Part shown: positions 1-10,040 of the stretch, piece by piece | Layout: each line of letters begins with the position of its first letter | Position numbering within the stretch: position 1 is the first letter of the stretch | Source of the DNA: Chryseotalea sanaruensis | GTDB lineage: Bacteria > Bacteroidota > Bacteroidia > Cytophagales > Cyclobacteriaceae | Reading direction: 5' to 3' | Assembly (NCBI RefSeq): GCF_003990915.1 | Contig: NZ_BHXQ01000006.1 | Location: 186,001 to 250,000 of the forward strand | Length of the DNA: 64,000 bases | Program-made: the position numbers and the translations under genes | The notes under the pieces: generated by a model | Seen by the model: the letters and a program-made list of their open reading frames with translations, nothing else | Database searches by the model: none | Told to the model about the DNA's origin: nothing

Positions 1-1
1 G

Positions 2-3000
2 CCAATAGTAGATCCTTTAAGCTCAACCAATAATATAAACTGTACTGCACCTTTTAGTGGAACAGCTACTTTAAATGGCATTACTTATAGAGGTGCAGTT
101 GTAACTTTTCCTGATGCAGCTTTTACTTTTGACTTTAATGGTACATCCACTAATCAGTTAACAGCATTGGGACTTGGTAACTATGCTTTCACCATTACCA
201 ATATTGCAGATAATTGTACCTCTGATCCTGTAAGTGTACCAGTGTTGGATAACATCACTTTACCGGTTTTGCAAGTAAACGAAGTAGCACAAACATCTTG
301 TGATGTAGCTGACCCTAACGGAGCGCTAACTGCTACAATTGCCGTAGTGGGTACAGCAGGCCATACTTTCGAGTGGTTTAATGGTGATGGTGCCGGAGTT
401 ACCGGAACTGGATTTAGCACAAGTAATGCATTGACAGCTTTGGCTTCGGCAGATTATACAGTTCGTGTAGTTAACACAACTACACGTTGTGAGTCTATAC
501 AGTCCCGTTTTTTACCAGAGAATATAGTTAATCCTGCCATAAGCTTTGCGGGTATTCAAGATGTACAAAACTGCGGTACGCCAGATGGTCAGGCTACACC
601 AGTATTAACTGGAATATCTGCATTGCCAACAAATGACTTTACCATTTTTTATGTTAGAACATTCTCTACACCAACAGATCCGAATGTAGCCCCAACAGAT
701 CCAACTGTTATTAAAGCATCTCCAGATAATTACTCAAGCACAGCAGTACTTGGTGTTGGCAACCCACCTGACGTTATTGGCTTATCTCCGGGATTTTTAA
801 CAGCAATTGTGGTTGACAATAATACCACCTGCGAATCGAGTCCAACAACTATACAAATTGAAGATGTTACTCTCTTAAACCAAATTAACCTGGGAACTGC
901 GGTTGCCGCAGGTTTTTGTGGTGGTTTTGGCGGAAGTATTGATGCAACAGTATCAGGTGGTACTGGTGCTGGAACCTATACATTTCAATGGTATCAAGGA
1001 AGTCCTATTAATAACAATATTAACTTCTTTAACAATCCTCCCGATATGGGGGCATCGGTGTTGATAACAAACGATGAAGACTTAGGAGTAACTGCACCAG
1101 TCGGTGGTGTAGGCTCAGGGACATATACTTTAATAGTTACAGATGCCGCAGGCTGTGGTGCGTTTCAAATAGGGAATGTTCCTTTCGCTTCAGCACCTAC
1201 AATCAATATTGTTACTACTGATCCAACACGTTGTAATGCACCTTTTGATGGAGAGATTGAAGTTACAGTTACTGCACCTGGAGTAGGTGTTGGTCCTTAC
1301 TCTATTTCATTTTACCGGGGGAATTCTTCTACTGATCCAGCTATACAAGGTGAAATTTGTGATGATGGAATTGATAATGATGGTGATGGTTTAACTGATG
1401 AAGATTGTGATGCGGTATTGGTTAGTCCTAAGAATATAACTCTGGCAGGACTTGAAGCCGGTGAGTATCTCATTAGAGTAATAGACTATACATTTGCAAA
1501 TAGAACTTGTCCCTTAGATCAAGGGATAATACTAACCCAAGAAGGTTTCGCACCAATCGTTTCTATTGATGATATTAATCCTAACACAGCTTGTGATGAT
1601 ACCAATTTTGCTGACGGATCTGTTGAGATTACTGTAAGCAAGGATGCGGACGACTTACGTGATGCTGCCGTAACACCAATTGTGTTTGAGGTTAGTCAGG
1701 TAAATCCTGCTCCGGTAACACCTCCGGCTTTTCCTGCAGTTTTGAGTAATGGCCTTTCAACTGTTACTACAACATTGAATTATGGTTTTGCACCGCAAGC
1801 TTATACCTTAAGAATTACAGAAACCGCTAGTGGGTGCTTTACAGATCAGGTGGTAAATATCCCGGATCAACCTGTTGTACCGCAAATCATTGATGTAACC
1901 ACAAATCCTGAGACATTCTGTTTGCCGCTATCAAATGGAAATGCAACTGTTAATAGTGTAACACCAATTGCTATTGCAGATTATCAATACACCTGGTATT
2001 CCGATGCAACTTTAAGCGTGGGAAGTCAACTTTATCAAGATAATGGTGCTGTTGGTGCTGTGTTTGATGCAACAAAAACAGGCTATGCTGTTGGTACAAA
2101 TGGTTTAGGTTATGGAAATCAAACGGTTTATGTTCGAGGTGAACGTTTACCAGGCACAGGTGCAGGCGTGGGTTGCCCTACACCTGCTGTAAGTCGCGTA
2201 ATCCTTGACGAACACATTGCACCCGTTACAGTACTAACACCTTTACCCACTACTTCATGCGATCCAGCTGTAGGAGAGGGTAGTATTTCGGTTACGGCAT
2301 CAACAGCTTCTGTTAATGCTGCTGTAAACTCTGCACTTTATACTTATGACATTGCACCTGATCCGAATGCAGCAGGACCGGACAATAATAATAATGGTGC
2401 AGTTCCTTTCTTGTTTACCTCGTTAACACAAAATGCTGGTGTTGCGTACACTGTCACTACCACAAATGAGGTAAGCGGCTGTTTGGTAAATAACAACGTT
2501 ACTATACTGTCAAATCCTTACACACTTGCCATAACAGATTTCACCAGCAATAATCAACTCATTTGTAATCCAGATGGTGACATTGATGTTACTGAGATTG
2601 TAATTAACAGGCCTGTTGCATCAGGGGGTGCTATTACATTTACAACAGCAGGTGATCTTAATGACAGTTTTGACTTCAGATGGCATCGTGCAGATGCAGC
2701 TACACCTAATGTTTTCAATCCTGCCATTCGCCTGCAAGATCCATTTTTTGCTAATATTGAGGATAAACTATTAACGGGTAGTTCAATACCTACAGCTGGC
2801 GAGTATAATACGATAGGAGCTGGTGCATACTATGTAATTGCAGAACGTATTAATGGCGGTGTTGCACCGGTAGTTGGCTTTGGTTGCGAAACGCCACCAT
2901 TGCGTGTAGATATACTTGATCAACATGTTAATCCTATTGTCAATTTAATTCCGTTCAGCAACACTGCATGCGTTGGTGGCTTTGAAGGTGAACTTGACGT

Positions 3001-6000
3001 AGAAGTAACTGATGCTTCTGTTGTAGCAGGTCCATTTACATTTAACTATACTTGGACAGCCGTAACAAGTTCTACAACCCCTGGACCGCTGACTAACCCT
3101 TATGCTATTTTACCGGGTGTAGATGCAAACTTTACCGGACTTGAAGAAGGTAGCTACTCCATCGAAGTGAGCAACATACAAACCGGATGCGAAGCAGTTG
3201 ACAATGCTATTATTGTAAAGAACACAACGCCTATCTTTGTTACAGACTTTACGGTAACACCTAAGTTTTATTGTGAGCCAAGTGGTAACGCGGAAATAAC
3301 TGAAGTTACTTTCGAAGACAGAGACGGTGTTGAAAATGCAGCGCCACTTGTTGACTTCACTTATGCATGGTCATTTGGCGGAGGTGGTATTCCACCTGTT
3401 GGCGTTCGAGTTGACTCTACCAACCATCCAACTATTAGTGCAGGGTTTTATTCTGTAATTGCTACAAGAACTGCCAATAGTCCTGGTCTTGGTTGTGCTT
3501 CTGCGCCAATTATAATAGAAATTAAAGATGAAACAGAGAATCCAATTATTACGCTAACTCCATTTAGCAACACAGCATGTATTGGTGGCTTTGAAGGTCA
3601 GCTTGAAGTTGACATAACTGATGCATCTGTGGCTAAAGATGCTGGCGATCCTGATGCTGGCATACCTTTCAATTATAATTACACTTGGGCAGCAGGCACG
3701 CCCGTTCCAGCCGGAGCCTTACCACCTAATGATTTAAATCAAACAGGACTTACTGATTTATACCAAGATTTAGGAGACGGTCAGTATAGTTTAAGTGTAA
3801 TAAATAATATAACAGGTTGTACAGCTACAGCGCTTACTACCATTGTTAAAAACGCCACACCAATTTTTGTTACCACCACAGCAGCTGTTCCACAATTCTA
3901 TTGCGATCCAAGCGGTAGTGCTGCAGTTACTGGTATTACTTTTGAAGATAGGGATGGTAATATTCTACCTGCTCCGATTGCAGACTTTGATTTTGCATGG
4001 ACACAAGCTGGTGCAGGAGTAGGAGGCACAATTGCCACACTAGACTCCACCAACTATGCCACTATTGGTTCAGGTATGTATTCTGTTATTGCTACACGCA
4101 ACCTTACGTCAGGTCCTGGGCGTGGTTGTTCTTCCGCACCTATTTTAATTGAAATCAGAGATGAAACAGAAAATCCTATTATCACTTTAACACCTTTCAG
4201 TAATACATCTTGTACTACTGCCTTTGAAGGAGAAATTGAAATTGATATTGTTGATGCATCTGTGCCGAAAGCTACTGGTGATCCTGATTTTGGTGTTGCA
4301 TTTAACTACAACTACACATGGTCTGGTGGAACACCAACACCTGCTGGTCTCTTGCCTCCAAATGATGTTGCACAAAGCGGACTTAATAACCTCTATCAAA
4401 ATTTAAGTGAAGGTCAATATGTTCTAGCTGCGGTGAACCAGATTACAAGTTGTCAGGCAGTAGGTATCACACAAATTATCCGTAACACCACACCTGTATT
4501 TGTACAAGACGTAAACATGATACCACAGATGTATTGTCCACCGATAGGCAGTGGTAATTTAAATGTGGTTGCAGTTACCTTTAATGATCGCGATGGCGTT
4601 ACTCAAAACGGACCGCTTGGTGATTTTGAATACATCTGGTCAAGAAATACTATTGCTAACGTAGTGGCGACTACTAACCCTGCATTACCACAACCTGTAG
4701 GGTATGTGGGTACAGAATTAGACTCCACAATCTTGGCAGATATTGGTGCAGGGAGTTACTTTGTTGTGGCAAGGCGTACACTCGGTGTGCCTGGTGCAGG
4801 TTGTTCATCAGCACCTTTCCGTGTTGAAATTATTAAGAACACAGAAAACCCTTCAGTAACCTTTACCACGCTGGCTAACACTGCTTGTGATAATAATTTC
4901 GATGGTCGAATTACTGTATTGTCTTCTAACCAAGAAGCGCCTGGTGCAGGCGCTAATTATGATCTTAACTGGGTAAGTATTCCTGCACTGAACTCGCTTG
5001 CTAATGCAACGGATGTTGGCGTTTCATACATTACTCCATTAACAGATGTAATTGGTCCTGGTCAATTCAGAGTGCGAGTTACAAATAGAGAAACGCAATG
5101 CTTTACAGAAGCCACCGTGGCCATGGTAAGTAATCCTCAGCCTGTTGAAATAGTGAGCGTTAATAAAGAAGATCAGGATATCTGCTTTGCGGATGGTAGT
5201 ATCACAGTATTAACCATGAATAATGGCGCTCCAGTTGATTATGCTTACAATTGGTTTAGAAATTCACCTACAACTGTACCTCTACAAGATGCTGGTAATA
5301 CTACTATCGTTTCATCTGTGTTGGATGCAACAAACTTTACGCAGATGAGCGCAGGAACATTCTATGTGGTGGGTATAAAGAATGCTGGTGCTGCTTCAGG
5401 ATCTGGTTGTGAAACCCCACCTTATGAAGTTGTGATTAACGATCTGAGTGTGGACCCTGACTTTGATTTTACATCTACACCGAATTCATCATGTATTGGT
5501 GGCACACCCAATGGTGAAATTATAGCCTTAGCTGCTGAACGCGATGGAAGCACAGCTAACTATACCTTCGCATGGGATTTCAACAGTGGTGCACTTAATC
5601 CTGCAACAATACAAACTGATTTAACACCGCAAAGTACGCTTAGTCTTGCGCCTGATGGTTTGTATAACCTGCAAGTAACCAATACTATTACTGGTTGTAC
5701 TTTTGATAAGAATTTAACCCTTATCCTTGATCAGCAACTTAGCTTGCCAAACATTGTAGAAGTAATTCCAGTTAATCCACTTAACTGTTTCCCTACCGGA
5801 AGTGCAGCAGTAACACAAATTACCATTGGCGGTGTGCGCACAGTAAACAGTCAGCCGGAATTAGATGCAGACTTTGATTACATCTGGTATAAAAATGACT
5901 TCCCAGCCAATGAAATTGTAGGGCAGACGCTGGCAACCTTGCCTAACCAATTGCCTGATACTTATTTTGTTTTGGTGCGTGATCTTTTCACCAATTGCGA

Positions 6001-7708
6001 ATCAGCCCCGGTAGAAGTAGTGATTGAGGATACAGACATTGTTTACCCTGAAGTAGCTATCAGACAAAGTCTGCCACAAATAAGCTGTGATGCAAGCTTT
6101 GGAACTGCAGAGTTAGTTGCAACCGTAGATAATGGACAAACGAGCACAAATGTTAATTACATATTTGAATGGTTCCAGTCATTGGATGGCACGCCACCGG
6201 TGTTCGCAGGCGCACCTGCCAGTTCAACCATTTCTGATTTGATGGCAGGTGATTATTCAGTTACCGTTTTAAATCAAGCTACCAATTGCGCTAGTACAGC
6301 CCTGTTTATTATTCCAAATGCAGCGCCTCAGTTCTTACCGCAATTAGCCTTGTCTACTTTTAACAGAACTAGATGCGACATTAACGATGGTTCATTATCA
6401 GCCAGTGGTATTCCATTTGCAATAGATCCAAATCAGCCTTTAAATAACTATCCTTTCCCTTACAGTTATCAAGCTGAAATAATTACACCAGCGCTCGGTC
6501 TTATGACTAATGATCCTAACTTCCCGGCCTTCACTTCTAACTTTGTGAGACAAGGTCTGGATATCGGTAACTATACTGTAAGTCTTACAGACTTGAATAC
6601 TGGTTGTGTTACAACAGAATCAGTAGACCTTGAAGATGGCCGCGTATTGCCAACTGTTGCTATTCTTGAAGATAATCCTTTAATCAACTGCGACCCAGCC
6701 CGTGCTAACGGTCAATTATCTGCTACCGCAGATGGTGGATTAGTAGGTGGTTATAACTTTGAGTGGTTTGCAGGAACCGCTGCAAGTGGAGCAACACTGA
6801 GTAATTCTAATTTATTAATAGGCCAAACTGCTGGTAACTACACCGTATTAGTAACCAATTTAATTACTGCATGCCAGCAGGACGAAGTAGGAGAGATTAC
6901 CGATGGTACAATTGATCCACCTGCACCCGATGCAACATTGGTACAAGGCAGAACAAGTTGTATAGTGCCTAATGGTATTGTAACAGTCGATGTAGACGGT
7001 CAAACACTGGGCTATATCTTCAACTGGTATGATGGCAACACAACATCACCTACTTCAGATTTTGTTGGTATTGATTACTTTGACAGAGAAATTGGTGACT
7101 ACGTGGTAACCGCAACAGATATTATAACCGGTTGTATTTCATTACCTTCAGTAATTGCGGTACCTGATTTACGTGTATTACCACAAGTTGAACTGACCAG
7201 CACACCATCTTATTGCTTAACAGCAACAGGTAGTGTGAACCTGGAATTGTTAAACCCAGATGAGGTAATACTAACAGAAGTCATTTGGTTCGATCTTACC
7301 ACCGGAGGACAAATTGGATTAGGTTCGGCAACTTATGAATTGTTTTCAGGGTTCTATCGCGCTGAATTTGTAAGTTTCGAAGGCTGCGAGGGTGAGGCTG
7401 AAGTTGAAGTAGGTACAGAAATCTTGTCTTATAACTTGGTATCTGCAAACTCGGATAACTCAAATGATTTCTGGAATATTGATTGTATCCAGAACTTCCC
7501 GAACAATAATGTAAAGATCTTTAACAGATCAGGAGTTAAAGTTTTTGAAGCTAATGGTTATAACAACAGTGATGTAATCTTCAGAGGCATTGGAGAAAAC
7601 GGTTTATATACACTTGGTAATGACTTACCTGACGGAACATATTTTTACATAATCGATAAACGCGATGGCTCAAAACCAGTAACGGGTTATCTTGAATTGG
7701 TACACTAA
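2..7708 (+). CDS. SprB-like giant repeat adhesin, T9SS type B cargo (5' end outside window)
   Basis: The frame is open from base 2 with no stop and no credible start (the first in-frame start-like codon is a TTG at 167), so the gene begins upstream. About 2570 residues are visible. I count about 24 Ig-like modules of roughly 90-110 residues, each opening with a Cys followed by a G-rich turn and a beta-strand, and often closing with GxYxVxVxNxxTGC. This is the pattern of SprB-type repeats. The last ~95 residues resemble the gliding-motility-associated C-terminal domain (type B T9SS signal): NDFWNIDCIQNFPNN, then a strand rich in N and V, ending DLPDGTYFYIIDKRDG. The family is exported by the T9SS and, in gliders, is carried along the cell surface. 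A PorP/SprF gene follows with a 1-nt overlap, as expected for type B cargo. The adhesin role is inferred from architecture. Confidence 0.9.
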   Translation, partial: PIVDPLSSTNNINCTAPFSGTATLNGITYRGAVVTFPDAAFTFDFNGTSTNQLTALGLGNYAFTITNIADNCTSDPVSVPVLDNITLPVLQVNEVAQTSCDVADPNGALTATIAVVGTAGHTFEWFNGDGAGVTGTGFSTSNALTALASADYTVRVVNTTTRCESIQSRFLPENIVNPAISFAGIQDVQNCGTPDGQATPVLTGISALPTNDFTIFYVRTFSTPTDPNVAPTDPTVIKASPDNYSSTAVLGVGNPPDVIGLSPGFLTAIVVDNNTTCESSPTTIQIEDVTLLNQINLGTAVAAGFCGGFGGSIDATVSGGTGAGTYTFQWYQGSPINNNINFFNNPPDMGASVLITNDEDLGVTAPVGGVGSGTYTLIVTDAAGCGAFQIGNVPFASAPTINIVTTDPTRCNAPFDGEIEVTVTAPGVGVGPYSISFYRGNSSTDPAIQGEICDDGIDNDGDGLTDEDCDAVLVSPKNITLAGLEAGEYLIRVIDYTFANRTCPLDQGIILTQEGFAPIVSIDDINPNTACDDTNFADGSVEITVSKDADDLRDAAVTPIVFEVSQVNPAPVTPPAFPAVLSNGLSTVTTTLNYGFAPQAYTLRITETASGCFTDQVVNIPDQPVVPQIIDVTTNPETFCLPLSNGNATVNSVTPIAIADYQYTWYSDATLSVGSQLYQDNGAVGAVFDATKTGYAVGTNGLGYGNQTVYVRGERLPGTGAGVGCPTPAVSRVILDEHIAPVTVLTPLPTTSCDPAVGEGSISVTASTASVNAAVNSALYTYDIAPDPNAAGPDNNNNGAVPFLFTSLTQNAGVAYTVTTTNEVSGCLVNNNVTILSNPYTLAITDFTSNNQLICNPDGDIDVTEIVINRPVASGGAITFTTAGDLNDSFDFRWHRADAATPNVFNPAIRLQDPFFANIEDKLLTGSSIPTAGEYNTIGAGAYYVIAERINGGVAPVVGFGCETPPLRVDILDQHVNPIVNLIPFSNTACVGGFEGELDVEVTDASVVAGPFTFNYTWTAVTSSTTPGPLTNPYAILPGVDANFTGLEEGSYSIEVSNIQTGCEAVDNAIIVKNTTPIFVTDFTVTPKFYCEPSGNAEITEVTFEDRDGVENAAPLVDFTYAWSFGGGGIPPVGVRVDSTNHPTISAGFYSVIATRTANSPGLGCASAPIIIEIKDETENPIITLTPFSNTACIGGFEGQLEVDITDASVAKDAGDPDAGIPFNYNYTWAAGTPVPAGALPPNDLNQTGLTDLYQDLGDGQYSLSVINNITGCTATALTTIVKNATPIFVTTTAAVPQFYCDPSGSAAVTGITFEDRDGNILPAPIADFDFAWTQAGAGVGGTIATLDSTNYATIGSGMYSVIATRNLTSGPGRGCSSAPILIEIRDETENPIITLTPFSNTSCTTAFEGEIEIDIVDASVPKATGDPDFGVAFNYNYTWSGGTPTPAGLLPPNDVAQSGLNNLYQNLSEGQYVLAAVNQITSCQAVGITQIIRNTTPVFVQDVNMIPQMYCPPIGSGNLNVVAVTFNDRDGVTQNGPLGDFEYIWSRNTIANVVATTNPALPQPVGYVGTELDSTILADIGAGSYFVVARRTLGVPGAGCSSAPFRVEIIKNTENPSVTFTTLANTACDNNFDGRITVLSSNQEAPGAGANYDLNWVSIPALNSLANATDVGVSYITPLTDVIGPGQFRVRVTNRETQCFTEATVAMVSNPQPVEIVSVNKEDQDICFADGSITVLTMNNGAPVDYAYNWFRNSPTTVPLQDAGNTTIVSSVLDATNFTQMSAGTFYVVGIKNAGAASGSGCETPPYEVVINDLSVDPDFDFTSTPNSSCIGGTPNGEIIALAAERDGSTANYTFAWDFNSGALNPATIQTDLTPQSTLSLAPDGLYNLQVTNTITGCTFDKNLTLILDQQLSLPNIVEVIPVNPLNCFPTGSAAVTQITIGGVRTVNSQPELDADFDYIWYKNDFPANEIVGQTLATLPNQLPDTYFVLVRDLFTNCESAPVEVVIEDTDIVYPEVAIRQSLPQISCDASFGTAELVATVDNGQTSTNVNYIFEWFQSLDGTPPVFAGAPASSTISDLMAGDYSVTVLNQATNCASTALFIIPNAAPQFLPQLALSTFNRTRCDINDGSLSASGIPFAIDPNQPLNNYPFPYSYQAEIITPALGLMTNDPNFPAFTSNFVRQGLDIGNYTVSLTDLNTGCVTTESVDLEDGRVLPTVAILEDNPLINCDPARANGQLSATADGGLVGGYNFEWFAGTAASGATLSNSNLLIGQTAGNYTVLVTNLITACQQDEVGEITDGTIDPPAPDATLVQGRTSCIVPNGIVTVDVDGQTLGYIFNWYDGNTTSPTSDFVGIDYFDREIGDYVVTATDIITGCISLPSVIAVPDLRVLPQVELTSTPSYCLTATGSVNLELLNPDEVILTEVIWFDLTTGGQIGLGSATYELFSGFYRAEFVSFEGCEGEAEVEVGTEILSYNLVSANSDNSNDFWNIDCIQNFPNNNVKIFNRSGVKVFEANGYNNSDVIFRGIGENGLYTLGNDLPDGTYFYIIDKRDGSKPVTGYLELVH
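1358..1408 (+). other. MopE/thrombospondin-like acidic calcium-binding motif in the adhesin
   Basis: Seventeen codons spell CDDGIDNDGDGLTDEDC, an acidic loop closed by two cysteines. It matches the C-D-D-G-x-D-N-D-x-D-G-x-x-D motif of MopE-type and thrombospondin type-3-like repeats, which bind Ca2+. It occurs once, inserted in an otherwise ordinary Ig-like module. Calcium binding is inferred from the motif. Confidence 0.75.
2930..5494 (+). repeat. Long-period di-module repeats inside the adhesin
   Basis: Within the adhesin, pairs of Ig-like modules recur as a unit. The start of the unit (NPIxxLTPFSNTxC...FEG) is seen near 2930, 3539 and 4172, with diverged copies near 4848 and 5453. The period is about 605-676 bp. 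Units two and three are the closest pair: both carry NYNYTW and PAG-LPPND segments, and each is followed by a second module starting FYC-PSG and containing F-DRDG. This indicates recent intragenic duplication and a recombination-prone stretch. Confidence 0.85.
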
Positions 7709-8637
7709 TGAAGAAGCTATTCATCTTATCGATTTTAAGCATAGCAACATTAACAGTGCGTGCGCAGCAAAGGCCTGTGCACTCACTTTATATGTTTGAT
7801 CCGCTTTTGATTAACCCGGCATATGCTGGTACTCAGGTACAGTTAAGTGCTACTGCGATTTATAGAAATCAGTGGGTTAACTTTCCCGGTGCGCCTAAAA
7901 CATTTACAGCCAGTGCTCACTCAGGTTTTCGTAAGGCAAGGGTAGGAGTTGGCTTTCTAGCATCTAACGATCAGATAGGCATACATAGAGAAAACACTTT
8001 CTACTTCATGTATTCTTACCGTATTCCTTTTTCAAAGTACAATAAGAACTCCTATGTGTCATTTGGTTTGCAAGGTGGTTTTAATAATCTGAAATCAGAC
8101 TTTAGTATTTTAAATCCTAAAGACCAAAACGACCCTTTCGCCAGTCTTGTTGAAAGAAACATGACATGGAATTTTGGGTCTGGTATTTTTCTGAAACATA
8201 AATCATTTTATGCCGGCTTATCTGTTCCTTATATTTTAAATAATCAGGTAATTAATGCAGAGGTTTTTTCTAGCACTGCACAGCAGTACCGTTATTACTA
8301 CTTAAATACAGGCTTTACTAAAAAAATTGCTCCAGATGTAAAACTAATGCCATCTGCCTTAGTAAGGATTCAAGAGAGTTCACCATTAAGTCTTGATTTA
8401 AATTTGATGACGGTGCTCTATGATGCTGTAGGCTTTGGTCTTTCCTATCGCCTGGGAGATTCTCTGGTAGGCTTGTTTGAAATCCAAATCAATGAAAATT
8501 TTCATGCGGGTTATGCCTATGATTTTACGATGTCCGATATCTCCAGATTCTCTAACGGCTCACATGAAATCATGATCAACTACCGCATTAAAATACCAAG
8601 TTTACACAGAGGCTTGGAGTGTCCTTCCTATTACTAG
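7708..8637 (+). CDS. PorP/SprF family type IX secretion system membrane protein
   Basis: 309 residues with a signal peptide (hydrophobic core at 4-16, then RAQQ). An outer-membrane beta-barrel follows, with the family hallmark LYMFDPLLINPAYAG near residues 27-41 and closing strands including MINYRIKI. SprF/PorP-like proteins are needed to secrete or anchor a specific type B T9SS cargo. The ATG overlaps the TAA stop of the adhesin by one base, so translation is probably coupled and the adhesin is probably its client. Length is normal for the family. The 3' end overlaps the convergent alkane hydroxylase gene by 4 nt. Confidence 0.92.
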   Translation: MKKLFILSILSIATLTVRAQQRPVHSLYMFDPLLINPAYAGTQVQLSATAIYRNQWVNFPGAPKTFTASAHSGFRKARVGVGFLASNDQIGIHRENTFYFMYSYRIPFSKYNKNSYVSFGLQGGFNNLKSDFSILNPKDQNDPFASLVERNMTWNFGSGIFLKHKSFYAGLSVPYILNNQVINAEVFSSTAQQYRYYYLNTGFTKKIAPDVKLMPSALVRIQESSPLSLDLNLMTVLYDAVGFGLSYRLGDSLVGLFEIQINENFHAGYAYDFTMSDISRFSNGSHEIMINYRIKIPSLHRGLECPSYY

Positions 8638-9731
8638 GCAACTGCGGATGTGTATAAGTTGGTTTTCTTCCATCCTTCAAGTCGAGGGTTCATCAAAGCA
8701 AACCATATTGGCGGGAACATGGCCAATAAAATCATAGTTGGATAGCCAAAAGGTAATTGAGGGCTCTCATCGTAATGATTCAACACCTGATACCTTTTAT
8801 GTGCATAGGCATGGTGATCTGAATGTCGCTGTAACTGAAATAGAAAGAAATTACTAAGCATATGGCTCGCATTCCATGAATGCAAAGGATTAACCCTTTC
8901 ATATTTACCTGGTGCTACCTCTCTTCTTACAATGCCATAATGTTCAATATAATTAACAAGCTCCAGTAAGGTAAAGGCAACAATACTCTGACTAAAGAAA
9001 AACACGATTACCTCATTTTGCCATAAACCTGTAATCAACCTAAGACTGATTAATAGAAAAGCACAAAAGACTAGAGGTAGAAGTGTAAAAACAATCATCT
9101 TGTTGTGTAGACTAATGACGCTATGCCCTTTACGCTTCAGGCTTTCTGTCTCTAAGGCCCAGGCGTGTGTGTACCCACCAAATACTGACCTGAACCAAAA
9201 AGCATAAAAGTTTTCGTTTTGTCTTGCAGTGGCAGGATCTTCCGGAGTGGCAACGGTTACATGGTGCCCGCGGTTGTGTTCAATGTAGAAATGCATATAA
9301 CAAACCGACATTAGGAGAACCTTACTATAAAAGCGTTCCAATCCACTTTGTTTGTGGCCTAACTCATGGGCTACTGTTATGCCGATGCCTCCCGTTACAA
9401 GCCCGGTGCTAATAATAAAACCTATCCATTCGTAAAGATGCACAGGCGGTTGTGTGGCTATTGCATAAGCTGCCCAGCACAAAAAAATGATCTGTACATA
9501 CACCCAGACATACGTTACAAATCGGTAATAGAACTCGGCACTTCGTTGCTGAACAAGCGCTGGCTTTACGTTTTCTTTATCAATACCGATGAGTTGATCG
9601 AATAATGGTAGCAAAACAAATACAAATAAGACAGGCATAAAATGAAACCATCCACCCTGATAAAAACTAAAGACCCAAATAGCAGGTAGTATAAAGGCAG
9701 TATAAAAACCTATCTTTTTAAGTGCTTGCAT
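8634..9731 (-). CDS. alkB: Alkane 1-monooxygenase (AlkB-type membrane di-iron hydroxylase)
   Basis: 365 residues from the ATG at 9731; a TTG 15 nt upstream is a less likely start. The protein is polytopic, with all AlkB histidine boxes: HELGH (122-126), EHNRGHH plus VATPEDPATAR (151-170), NYIEHYG (260-266) and LQRHSDHH (300-307). This is the integral-membrane di-iron enzyme for terminal hydroxylation of medium-chain n-alkanes, using electrons from rubredoxin. No rubredoxin or rubredoxin reductase gene lies next to it. Related membrane hydroxylases (xylene monooxygenase, fatty acid desaturases) lack the NYIEHYG box, so AlkB is the best call. Its substrate range cannot be read from sequence. 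Confidence 0.93.
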   Translation of the reverse strand: MQALKKIGFYTAFILPAIWVFSFYQGGWFHFMPVLFVFVLLPLFDQLIGIDKENVKPALVQQRSAEFYYRFVTYVWVYVQIIFLCWAAYAIATQPPVHLYEWIGFIISTGLVTGGIGITVAHELGHKQSGLERFYSKVLLMSVCYMHFYIEHNRGHHVTVATPEDPATARQNENFYAFWFRSVFGGYTHAWALETESLKRKGHSVISLHNKMIVFTLLPLVFCAFLLISLRLITGLWQNEVIVFFFSQSIVAFTLLELVNYIEHYGIVRREVAPGKYERVNPLHSWNASHMLSNFFLFQLQRHSDHHAYAHKRYQVLNHYDESPQLPFGYPTMILLAMFPPIWFALMNPRLEGWKKTNLYTSAVA

Positions 9732-10040
9732 AAAGTGAATATACAAAATTGTAAAAAATGTTTTAACGAAATTTTCAATATGCTTCTTACCTAATAGCAG
9801 TAAAAAGTTACTGTCCGTGCCATGTTAATAAAGGAAAGCTTTGTCAGGTGTGTACAACGATTGGCCTACTGTTTAATCTAGTTCAGGTTTATCCGATTTA
9901 TTAAGCTATCTTTGTGCACACTTTTAGCAGAAATCACGTTCACTGCCATATTCTGTAGGCTCGCCCGCCTTCGTTTTAAGCAAATTGGTGACATACTTTT
10001 TCTGCCTGAGGTGATATTTTTCACTTAACAGAAATTAGTA
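9732..10040. other. Intergenic region between divergent alkB and the RNA helicase gene
   Basis: 309 bp with no ORF or RNA gene that I can support. It holds a TATCTTTG element at 9907-9914 pointing toward the helicase, which would leave a leader of about 120 nt. Such a leader would fit cold-shock-type control of a DEAD-box helicase, but I see no defined structure in it. Confidence 0.5.
9907..9914 (+). promoter_or_regulatory. Candidate Bacteroidota -7 element for the RNA helicase
   Basis: TATCTTTG is an exact match to the Bacteroidota -7 consensus TAnnTTTG. The -33 side is weak: only TTTA at about 9889, with short spacing. Transcription would start near 9919. Confidence 0.4.

Noticed and set aside
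167..170. TTG at 167 as a start codon of the giant adhesin
   Set aside because: The frame is open back to base 2, the sequence upstream continues the same Ig-like module, and no signal peptide follows the TTG.
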